Part shown: positions 24,031-30,611 of the stretch, one piece after another
How the letters are laid out: each line of letters starts with the position of its first letter
Numbering within the stretch: the stretch's first letter is position 1
Assembly (NCBI GenBank): GCA_944381395.1
Contig: CALWKY010000011.1
Location: forward strand, 1-33,518
DNA: 33,518 bases
Source: an uncultured Lachnospiraceae bacterium
Lineage (GTDB): Bacteria; Bacillota; Clostridia; Lachnospirales; Anaerotignaceae
Direction: 5' to 3'
Notes under the pieces: model-generated
Databases searched by the model: none
What the model was told of the DNA's origin: nothing
Seen by the model: the letters and a program-made list of their open reading frames with translations, nothing else
Position numbers and translations under genes: made by a program

Positions 24031-24588
24031 ATGTCCCTTTCTGAATTGGTACTGCTTGCTTTCTTGCTGAGCATAGATGCCCTCAGCGTAGGATTTGCTT
24101 TAGGACAAAAAGGAATCTGTTTTCCCAGAAAATCCAAACTTGTGTTTTGCATCGCCGCATGGACGCTTCTTTTTTTTGCCCATTTCGGCGGCAGAAAAAT
24201 ACTGACTGCTTTACCCATTTCTTTATCCTTGACCAGCAGTTTGCTTCCTCTGGGTTTAGGTCTGTTTTTTTTACTTTCTCCTCTTTTTCCCCAGAAAGAA
24301 AAACCCCTGCTGCCTTCTCACTGTGACCGGGATGGTTCTCGGGATATTGACCAAAAAGAAGCTTGTTTATTGGCACTGCTGTTGGATTTAGATGGCTGCG
24401 GCGTAGCGCCGGTTATGGAAGATGGCTGGATTATGGTTTCTTTTTGTGTATGCTTTCAGGTAATGCTTCTTTCTTTCGGCTCTTTCTTGGCAAAAAAAAG
24501 GCACCTGCTGTTCGCCTTTCCCGAAGAAATGTGGAGCGTCCTTACCGGTGCCCTGCTCATTATTCTAGCCGTGCGGGGGCTATTTTAA
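24031..24588 (+). CDS. MntP/YtaF family membrane protein
   Basis: A 185-residue membrane protein with the internal duplication of the MntP/YtaF family. The first half has LLAFLLSIDALSVGFALGQKG with the buried aspartate D16; the second has ALLLDLDGCGVAP. MntP exports Mn2+, while YtaF is a related sporulation-expressed membrane protein; I cannot separate the two from sequence. About six hydrophobic segments are visible. The ATG at 24031 has AGGTGG eight bases upstream; a GTG four codons earlier lies within that site. Divergence from the Ca-ATPase leaves 126 bases between the starts, enough for shared control of two cation exporters. Confidence 0.8.
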   Translation: MSLSELVLLAFLLSIDALSVGFALGQKGICFPRKSKLVFCIAAWTLLFFAHFGGRKILTALPISLSLTSSLLPLGLGLFFLLSPLFPQKEKPLLPSHCDRDGSRDIDQKEACLLALLLDLDGCGVAPVMEDGWIMVSFCVCFQVMLLSFGSFLAKKRHLLFAFPEEMWSVLTGALLIILAVRGLF

Positions 24589-24640
24589 AATTTCATAAAA
24601 GAGCGCAAACACCTTTGGGAGGTCTTTCATAAGAAAAACA

Positions 24641-24684
24641 AAAACAGCTGAGTTTCTTACCATCGTAAGAATTTCAGCTGTTTT
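24641..24684. terminator. Bidirectional terminator between mntP-like and lipoprotein genes
   Basis: An 11-bp stem (24641-24651 with 24674-24684) and an inner 7-bp stem (24654-24660 with 24665-24671) are separated by a two-base internal loop. A- and T-runs flank both sides. Confidence 0.9.
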
Positions 24685-24788
24685 TCATCTGTATTGCTTT
24701 CTGTTAAAGGCAGACACTGCTGTTGCTCTATGCAAATTAAAAGAATTTTTTAAAGGAGATTACTTTCCATCTGCATTTTCTGCCTTTC

Positions 24789-25565
24789 TTATTCTGTTAG
24801 AATGCTGCTTTTCATCAAGAATATGGAACCATCTTTGCCGCTCATGGTCAGAGCAAACTGCTTCTCCGCGCCTTTTTCTGTGGTATAGACTATACCAATA
24901 TTCGGAATGGTGCCATAAAAAGGAACTTCTGCCACAAAAGGTTTTTCTCCTGTCAATTGATTCAATGCATATAACTCTTGTTCCGCGCGAAAAGTCAAGT
25001 TGCCTTCTTCCGTTACTTCTTCCAGAGCAATGGAATAAAGCCTTACATTGGTCACCGTTTTTTCTGCCGTAAACAAAGTTCTTACATTGTTTTCTTCTCC
25101 CTCCATGGTATACTCCTCATAGGATTCATAGCGGGAAAGCACTTCATCTGTAGCATAATCCACCTTTACTTCCGGCAAAGCTTCCTTTTGTGCCTGGGTC
25201 AAAATATCCGCCAGGTATTCCAAATCCAAACTGCCATCTGTTACTTCATAGCACTGCATGCCATCATCTACCACTTTTTCATTTAGCAGCGTAATTTCAT
25301 CTATCATCTGGTCGCCTGCAAACCATTGCAGACGGTAACTCCAGCCTGTATACGCCTCACTTTTTTTCGCCTCATAGGTGAGTGATGTAATTTCTTCCGT
25401 AATATTGGCGATCGTCGTTTCATCCGTTAAGGTAACAGAAGTCCCGTCTGTACCCGATTGTAGCACCAACCGATCCGCATCCTCAGAAAAAATGGTTAAC
25501 TTCTGCGTACTGCCACAAGCAGCCAGCAGTAAAATCAGCATCATCCCTGCCAAAAGTTTTTTCAT
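24789..25565 (-). CDS. Putative lipoprotein
   Basis: A 258-residue secreted lipoprotein. The N-terminus MKKLLAGMMLILLLAACGS is a type II signal peptide with lipobox LAAC (lipidated C17). The mature part is acidic and beta-rich, with no cysteines suggesting disulfides and no domain I can name with confidence. The segment after the signal, LTIFSEDADRLVLQSGTDG through ITSLTYEAKKS, faintly resembles small DUF5301-type lipoproteins. GGAGG lies eight bases before the ATG. It is 58 bases after the 105-codon gene that overlaps add, and could be in the same transcript. Confidence 0.82.
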   Translation of the reverse strand: MKKLLAGMMLILLLAACGSTQKLTIFSEDADRLVLQSGTDGTSVTLTDETTIANITEEITSLTYEAKKSEAYTGWSYRLQWFAGDQMIDEITLLNEKVVDDGMQCYEVTDGSLDLEYLADILTQAQKEALPEVKVDYATDEVLSRYESYEEYTMEGEENNVRTLFTAEKTVTNVRLYSIALEEVTEEGNLTFRAEQELYALNQLTGEKPFVAEVPFYGTIPNIGIVYTTEKGAEKQFALTMSGKDGSIFLMKSSILTE

Positions 25566-25623
25566 GTCTGCGTCCTCCCCTTCAAAATTCTGGCAGTATT
25601 CCTATTTCATCACCCATCAATCA

Positions 25624-25941
25624 TCAGTGAAAAAAGCCCGCCTCACAAAGGCTCATAAAACAAGCATTCACTTCTTCATCTTCAAAAAGTGCGCCAAAAC
25701 GGCTATCTGTGACAACCGCTTCCACCGTCAGGTTTGCCTTGTGCCGCTCCGCCAGCTGAGAAAAGGTATCGCTTTGTCCTTTTTTGCGCAGTACCTCTTT
25801 TACCGCGGAAACAGCGCCATATTTTTCACAGTTTGCCCGCAGTCTCTTGTCTGTAATTCCAAAAGATTCTGCCTGTTCCATGTTTTTGAACAGTGCCTGC
25901 GTAAATGCAGCCTCTAATGCTGTTTGTTTTTCTTCTTTCAT
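25624..25941 (-). CDS. Small hypothetical protein coupled to add
   Basis: A 105-residue soluble protein that I cannot assign. It looks helical, with ALEAAFTQALFKNMEQAESFGI at the N-terminus, a GAVSAVKEVLRKKGQSDTF stretch and HKANLTVEAVVTDSRFGALF, ending with VNACFMSLCEAGFF, which has two cysteines. Its ATG lies inside the ATGA that ends the adenosine deaminase gene, with GGAGG eight bases upstream, so translation is coupled to add. That tight link argues that it is a real gene expressed with add, perhaps functionally related. Confidence 0.78.
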   Translation of the reverse strand: MKEEKQTALEAAFTQALFKNMEQAESFGITDKRLRANCEKYGAVSAVKEVLRKKGQSDTFSQLAERHKANLTVEAVVTDSRFGALFEDEEVNACFMSLCEAGFFH

Positions 25942-26960
25942 GCCAGATACCTCCTAATTTTCGCGATGAGCGCTGTTTTTTCCGTTTCCGGCAGGAAAGA
26001 TGCCTCTGCCGCGTACAAATTCATCTGGATCAGATCTTCTCTGGTAAATCCCATCTGCTCCAAACAGCAATCATACTCATGATCCAAATGAATGTCAGAC
26101 AGTACCATGTTATCCGTATTGATGGTTACACGCATGCCCATATCCAAAAGTGCTTTTGCAGGGTGTACGCTGTAGTCCGCTCTGGTTTGGCACTGAATAT
26201 TGCTGGTAGGGCAAATTTCTAATGTTACGCCTTCCTGAATTGCCCGCTGGCACAATGCCGGGTCTTCAAAAATATGGTGTCCATGTCCAATACGTTTGGC
26301 GCCAAAATCCAAAGCGTCCTGCACCGTATCCGGTCCCTGGCTGTCTCCCGCATGACAGGTGAAGGGAATCCCCAGTTCCTTTGCCAGATCAAAAATAGGA
26401 TGGAACTGGTTTAAAGGTACAATGCCTTCTGCGCCCGCCAAATCAATGGCATCTACGCCTCTGCCCAGATACTGCGCTGCCAGTCTGACCGTTTCCAGAT
26501 TTTCCGCTTCATTGACCTGCGCCGGTCCCACACTCATGGTACAGCAGATAATGCTGACAGTCATGCCGTTTTTCACCTGTGCCAAAGCTTCTCTTTTGCC
26601 AGCCAGTACTGCCTCAATAGCATCTTTCTGAGTCAATTTTTCTCTGGTATGCAGCTGCGGCGCAAAGCGGATTTCCGCATGAGCAAGCCCCTGGCTTTCC
26701 AATAATAAAATCAGTTCTTTGGTCACCCGCGCGATGGACGCCTGATCCTGCATTAACTGCAAAGGCAGTTCAAAGCGCTTCAAATATTCATTTACACTGC
26801 GGCAGTTGGCAGTTACTACAATAAACTTCCGAAACTCCTCCAGATTATCCGCAGGCATGGCAATTCCTTTTTCCTGTGCTAACTCCCAGGCTGTTTCCGG
26901 CAGCATGGACCCATCTAAATGTAAATGCAATTCCACTTTTGGAAAATCATACTTCGCCAT
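25938..26960 (-). CDS. add: Adenosine deaminase
   Basis: A 340-residue zinc enzyme that converts adenosine or deoxyadenosine to inosine in purine salvage. The zinc ligands start with VELHLHLDGS (H12, H14); TCHAGDS gives the third histidine, GHGHH the catalytic histidine region, and NTDN the aspartate. An EICPTSN motif lies between them. One deviation is SNIQCQT where many adenosine deaminases have a similar SNVQT form, so the identity is fairly firm, but related deaminases acting on other aminopurines are possible. AAGGAGG precedes the ATG. The stop overlaps the next gene by four bases. Confidence 0.9.
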   Translation of the reverse strand: MAKYDFPKVELHLHLDGSMLPETAWELAQEKGIAMPADNLEEFRKFIVVTANCRSVNEYLKRFELPLQLMQDQASIARVTKELILLLESQGLAHAEIRFAPQLHTREKLTQKDAIEAVLAGKREALAQVKNGMTVSIICCTMSVGPAQVNEAENLETVRLAAQYLGRGVDAIDLAGAEGIVPLNQFHPIFDLAKELGIPFTCHAGDSQGPDTVQDALDFGAKRIGHGHHIFEDPALCQRAIQEGVTLEICPTSNIQCQTRADYSVHPAKALLDMGMRVTINTDNMVLSDIHLDHEYDCCLEQMGFTREDLIQMNLYAAEASFLPETEKTALIAKIRRYLA

Positions 26961-27038
26961 ATGTTATTGCCTCCTTGTCAAATGATGTAATATCTGTTTT
27001 TTATTTGTGGTATTTCTGTATGTTATGCCTGTTTTTCC

Positions 27039-27746
27039 TTAATCAACAACCACTGCCTGCTTCTCTTTGATTTGTGCCAATCGATCCGCAAGGATGGAAA
27101 ATTCTGCGGCATTGCGCGGAGTTTCCCACTTCGTTCTGGTTTCCGGCAGAACCTTTTCCAGTTCTTCCAGTTCGCCTTCTTCCAAAAGACGGAATAAACG
27201 AAGCAGCGCCAGCAGTCCATCCATAGGCGGGTTATTTTCATAGGTACGGAAACACTGTGCCTGCTGATCCAGAATGGCAATTGCCTCTTTGGGCTGTTGC
27301 AAGAGGAAATGGCATAAAGCAATATCCCCCCAATAAATGGCACGGTTGATCTTTCGAAAGTATTTTTCTTGCGCAGAAAGGAAACATTCCATTGCCTCCG
27401 CATATTTCTTTTTCTGTATCAAAGCCACTCCTCGGTTAAAGCTGCATGCGGCCAAAAAGACTTTTCCCGTTGCATTTTCCAATAAGTCATCCAGCCCTGC
27501 CAACAGAGCATCTCCATCCAATGTTTCTTCAAAATCCTTCAGTAATTGCCGCAGTGCCCGCTGCTGTTCTAAAAAATGGTGAATTTCCAGCCATACGCAA
27601 ACAACCACCATGATCGCCATCCAAAGTATAACGATAGGCAAACCAAATGTCTCGGGATTGGCAGCGTGTAAAATACCCACTAAAAAGCTGCCGGCAATTA
27701 AAACACTCCAAAAAATAATCTTTGACTTTTTATATTTTTCTTTCAT
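27039..27746 (-). CDS. Membrane-anchored TPR-like protein
   Basis: A 235-residue protein with two hydrophobic helices near the N-terminus (about residues 10-28 and 36-53) and a cytoplasmic helical domain. The helices FLAACSFNRGVALIQKKKYAEAMECF, INRAIYWGDIALCHFLLQQPKEAIAILDQ and GLLALLRLFRLLEEGELEEL follow the tetratricopeptide spacing, so a protein-protein scaffold role is inferred. GGGGAG lies before the ATG. It sits 78 bases upstream of add on the same strand and has a candidate regulated promoter at 27794-27822. I do not know its partner. Confidence 0.78.
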   Translation of the reverse strand: MKEKYKKSKIIFWSVLIAGSFLVGILHAANPETFGLPIVILWMAIMVVVCVWLEIHHFLEQQRALRQLLKDFEETLDGDALLAGLDDLLENATGKVFLAACSFNRGVALIQKKKYAEAMECFLSAQEKYFRKINRAIYWGDIALCHFLLQQPKEAIAILDQQAQCFRTYENNPPMDGLLALLRLFRLLEEGELEELEKVLPETRTKWETPRNAAEFSILADRLAQIKEKQAVVVD

Positions 27747-27793
27747 AGAGTCTCCCCTTTTCCAAAAAGCAGAAAATCAGTGTTAATAGTTTC

Positions 27794-27822
27794 ATACTAC
27801 CATGGATATCCATTTCTCACAA
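27794..27822 (-). promoter_or_regulatory. Candidate promoter with palindromic operator, TPR-like gene
   Basis: On the minus strand TTGTGA (27817-27822) is followed after 17 bases by TAGTAT (27794-27799). The spacer holds a perfect 12-base palindrome, ATGGATATCCAT (27802-27813), where a dimeric regulator could block RNA polymerase. Confidence 0.5.
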
Positions 27823-27873
27823 GTGATTTTCCCAAAAGAAAAAAAGACGGATCGCTTCGGTCTGGCTCATAAA

Positions 27874-27918
27874 AAATAGAGCGGGAATCCAAATCATAGA
27901 GATTCCCGCCGCTTTTTT
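27874..27918. terminator. Terminator downstream of the DUF1846 gene
   Basis: Arms GCGGGAATC (27881-27889) and GATTCCCGC (27901-27909) close an 11-base loop. A six-A tract on the left provides the U-tail on the minus strand, which ends the DUF1846 unit; a T-run lies on the other side too. Confidence 0.88.
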
Positions 27919-28029
27919 GTTATGTATGATTTTCTTAGGACAATACCCGCCACAGTTTCCTATAAGCAATCAAAGAAAACTGCTGTTTTCTTAAGAAAAA
28001 CGCGTTTTTATCATCCGTTTTATTCTATA

Positions 28030-29520
28030 TTATTTATGGAACAGTTTTTCTGTTTCGTATTTCGGCTCACAAGTCAGATTTACCCCCAGTTTCTTGAAGA
28101 TATTCTCATCTACGGAAGAAAGCAGTACGGAAGAATGTACTTCACAGCCTTTCAGCTGGTCCAGTTTGCTCATGGCACGTTCTGCATTTTCATCCTGTGC
28201 CGCACAGATAGAAAGGGCAAGCAATACTTCATCTGTATGCAGTCTGGGGTTATGATTGCCCAGATGGTCCACCTTCAAATGCTGAATAGGTTCCAATACA
28301 GAAGGCGCGATCAAATTCACCGCGTCATCAATACCGCTTAATACCTTTAACGCATTCAGCAGCATTGCGGAAGAAGGTCCCAAAAGATCCGTTGTTCTGC
28401 CTGTCACAATGGTTCCGTCTGCCAGTTCAATAGCCGCTGCGGGTTCTCCCGTTTCTTCCGCCCGCTGATTGGCAGCCGCGATAACAGGACGGTCTGCTGC
28501 GGAGATTCCTACTTGTTTCATCAAAAGTTCCAGTTTCAGGATACAGTCTTCGCTGACAGAAATAGTTCCCTTTCTGCGGTCGCAAAGGGCTTGATAGTAC
28601 CGGCGGATAATTTCCATACAAGCGGCATGGCTGGTGGCAGCATCATCCACAATGCAGTTACCCGCCATATTTACCCCCATATCCGTAGGAGACTGATAAG
28701 GGCTTTCTCCATAAATCTGTTCGAACATCGCTTTTAATACAGGGAATACTTCCACATCCCGGTTGTAATTGACTGTAGTCACACCATAAGCTTCCAAATG
28801 GAACGGGTCAATCATATTCACATCATTCAGGTCAGCAGTTGCCGCCTCATAAGCTACATTCACAGGGTGACGCAGGGGTAAATTCCAAATGGGGAAGGTT
28901 TCAAACTTTGCATAGCCCGCCTTAATGCCCCGCTGGTGCTCGTGGAATAGCTGAGAAAGACAAACTGCCATTTTGCCGCTGCCGGGACCAGGTGCTGTCA
29001 CAACTACTAAAGGACGTTCTGTTTCAATATATTCGTTTTTACCAAAGCCTTCTTCGCTGACAATGAGGGGAATATTGGCAGGGTATCCACTGATGGGATA
29101 ATGACGGTATACCTTAATGCCCAAGGCTTCCAATTTTTTCTGGTATGCCACCGCGCTGGGCTGATCGGCAAAACGGGTCAGTACCACACCGCCCACAAAC
29201 AAACCGCAGCTGTGGAATGCGTCGATCAAGCGCAGTACATCCATTTCGTAGGTAATGCCCAGATCTCCCCGTACTTTATTCTTTTCAATATCTCCTGCAT
29301 GGATTGCCAAAATAATCTCTGCATCCTCTTTCATCTGCATCAGCATGCGGATTTTGCTGTCCGGCTGGAAACCAGGCAGTACACGGGAAGCGTGATAATC
29401 ATCAAATAACTTACCGCCAAATTCCAAATAAAGCTTGCCGCCAAAATTGCGGATACGCTCTTGGATGTGCCGAGATTGTGTTTGCAGATATTTCTCATTA
29501 TCAAATCCGATCTTCATACC
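28030..29520 (-). CDS. DUF1846 domain-containing protein
   Basis: A 496-residue cytosolic protein of the DUF1846 family, widely present in Firmicutes with no established function. The whole length matches the family: KLYLEFGGKLFDDYHASRVL, LGITYEMDVLRLIDAF, VVTAPGPGSGKMA, GYAKFETFPIWNLPLRHPVN, NMIDPFHLEAYG and DHLGNHNPRLHTDEVLLAL. The GPGSGK loop (177-182) is glycine-rich and P-loop-like, so nucleotide binding is possible. The start at 29520 is chosen over starts 5 and 7 codons upstream, because AAGGAG is nine bases before it and the earlier starts have none. It is a single gene behind its own promoter and terminator. Confidence 0.93.
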   Translation of the reverse strand, partial: GMKIGFDNEKYLQTQSRHIQERIRNFGGKLYLEFGGKLFDDYHASRVLPGFQPDSKIRMLMQMKEDAEIILAIHAGDIEKNKVRGDLGITYEMDVLRLIDAFHSCGLFVGGVVLTRFADQPSAVAYQKKLEALGIKVYRHYPISGYPANIPLIVSEEGFGKNEYIETERPLVVVTAPGPGSGKMAVCLSQLFHEHQRGIKAGYAKFETFPIWNLPLRHPVNVAYEAATADLNDVNMIDPFHLEAYGVTTVNYNRDVEVFPVLKAMFEQIYGESPYQSPTDMGVNMAGNCIVDDAATSHAACMEIIRRYYQALCDRRKGTISVSEDCILKLELLMKQVGISAADRPVIAAANQRAEETGEPAAAIELADGTIVTGRTTDLLGPSSAMLLNALKVLSGIDDAVNLIAPSVLEPIQHLKVDHLGNHNPRLHTDEVLLALSICAAQDENAERAMSKLDQLKGCEVHSSVLLSSVDENIFKKLGVNLTCEPKYETEKLFHK

Positions 29521-29611
29521 CTTTTTCTCCTTCATTCCCATAGTTTATAAACAGAAAAGACGGCAGAAAAAATCTTCCGCCGACATCACTTTACAAAAAA
29601 ACAACATGTAT

Positions 29612-29640
29612 AGTATATACTCTGACATTAGGAATTGCAA
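29612..29640 (-). promoter_or_regulatory. Promoter of the DUF1846 gene
   Basis: On the minus strand TTGCAA (29635-29640) is followed after 17 bases by TATACT (29612-29617). The transcript would carry a leader of about 85 bases with a GC-rich hairpin around 29560-29585, followed by a short U-rich tract, so weak attenuation is possible. Confidence 0.65.
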
Positions 29641-29650
29641 GGTGACTGTT

Positions 29651-29678
29651 AAAAAAAATACAGCTGCTGTACTTTTTT
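29651..29678 (-). terminator. Terminator with no intact gene upstream
   Basis: On the minus strand TACAG, CAG loop and CTGTA are followed by eight U residues, with an A-run on the other side extending the stem. An outer inverted repeat (AATTGCAAG at 29633-29641, CTTGCAATT at 29683-29691) frames it and includes the DUF1846 -35 box. The gene comF has its own terminator further upstream, so this one probably served a lost gene. Confidence 0.7.
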
Positions 29679-29741
29679 CTTTCTTGCAATTTTCCCATGA
29701 AAAAAAATCTACTGGTCAAAGCAGCCTCCCCTGAAAACCCA

Positions 29742-29819
29742 TTAGCTTTCTTTGATTTTTAAGGAAATTGCGGCGGCTGCCCCCAGAAAAAACAATACTG
29801 CTAAAAAATATCTAAATCC
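29742..29819 (-). pseudogene. Possible C-terminal stub of a membrane transporter gene
   Basis: Read on the minus strand, 25 codons between two stops encode a hydrophobic helix (FLAVLFFLGAAAAISL) followed by a basic tail (KIKES). This is how many major-facilitator transporters end. There is no start codon or ribosome site, and the codon just upstream is a stop. An orphan terminator lies 64 bases downstream, as expected for a gene end. It may be chance; the combination of tail plus terminator is the argument for a relic. The rest of 29521-29885 holds the DUF1846 promoter and the comF terminator only. Confidence 0.35.
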
Positions 29820-29856
29820 TTACGTAAATAAAAATTTCAAGTTTTTACTTTCTTGT

Positions 29857-29878
29857 GAAAAAAACCGAGAGCGGGTTT
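29857..29878 (-). terminator. Terminator of recD2-comF
   Basis: On the minus strand AAACC pairs with GGTTT across a seven-base loop and is followed by a run of seven U residues, eight bases after the comF stop. The stem is short. Confidence 0.65.
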
Positions 29879-29885
29879 CTCCAGT

Positions 29886-30611
29886 TTAATCTTCATGAGG
29901 CGACGCCGTAGCAAGGGCAAAAGGAATCACTTCTTTCACACCTGCCGCCAATAGCACTTTCGTGCATTCTTCAAAAGTTGTTCCAGTAGTAAAGATATCA
30001 TCCAGCAGCAAAATGGTTTTGCCTTTCGCTGTTTCCGGAAAAGGAACCACCGCTGCAAAAGCATCTGCTAAATTACTTCTGCGGGCTGCACCGCCTAATT
30101 TACTTTGCGCTATTGTATGACGGGTTCTGTATAACAAATTTGACATGTATGGCAAATTCAATTCTTCCGCAACAGTTTCCGCTAAAATACGAACCTGGTC
30201 AAAGCCCCGTTTTCTCAATTTCTTCGGATGAAGCGGAACAGATGTTACTGCGTCCACTTCCAACAGCAGATCGGCATGGTAAGTTTTCAAATAATATGCC
30301 ATCAAGTGACCCAGCCGAATTCCTTTCTTATCATAACCAGTGTATTTAAAACGATGAATGGTATGTCTTGTACAGCCATAGGGCAAAGCAGATATGCTGC
30401 GGGAAAAGGAAAACTTCATTTCTTTGCAGCGCAGGCAGTTTCCGTTGTATACATTTGCGCCGCAGATACTGCAAATGTGTTCTCCTGTGCGAAAGAGATG
30501 CTTTTCTGCGCAGCGTTTACAAAAGAAATCATTCCGATGGGCAAATGGCAGTACTTTTCCACAACATAAACAACGTGCTGGAAAACAAATATCCAGGAAA
30601 AGCCGTTTCAT
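29886..30611 (-). CDS. comF: ComF family protein
   Basis: A 241-residue protein of the ComF/GntX family. In competent bacteria ComF helps DNA uptake and handles incoming single strands with the helicase and DprA. Residues 10-65 hold several CxxC pairs of a zinc ribbon (CLCC, CKRC, CSIC, CLRC). The phosphoribosyltransferase-like domain follows, with VDAVTSVPLHPKKLRKRGFD, the AQSKLGGAARRSNL stretch, and the PRPP-type loop ILLLDDIFTTGTT near residue 205. The ATG shares an ATGA with the recD2 stop, so the two are translated together. Competence itself cannot be inferred from this gene alone. Confidence 0.92.
   Translation of the reverse strand: MKRLFLDICFPARCLCCGKVLPFAHRNDFFCKRCAEKHLFRTGEHICSICGANVYNGNCLRCKEMKFSFSRSISALPYGCTRHTIHRFKYTGYDKKGIRLGHLMAYYLKTYHADLLLEVDAVTSVPLHPKKLRKRGFDQVRILAETVAEELNLPYMSNLLYRTRHTIAQSKLGGAARRSNLADAFAAVVPFPETAKGKTILLLDDIFTTGTTFEECTKVLLAAGVKEVIPFALATASPHED

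Noticed and set aside
24752..24770. Strong AAAGGAG ribosome-like site on the plus strand
   Set aside because: No ATG, GTG or TTG follows at a suitable distance; it lies in the tail of convergent genes.
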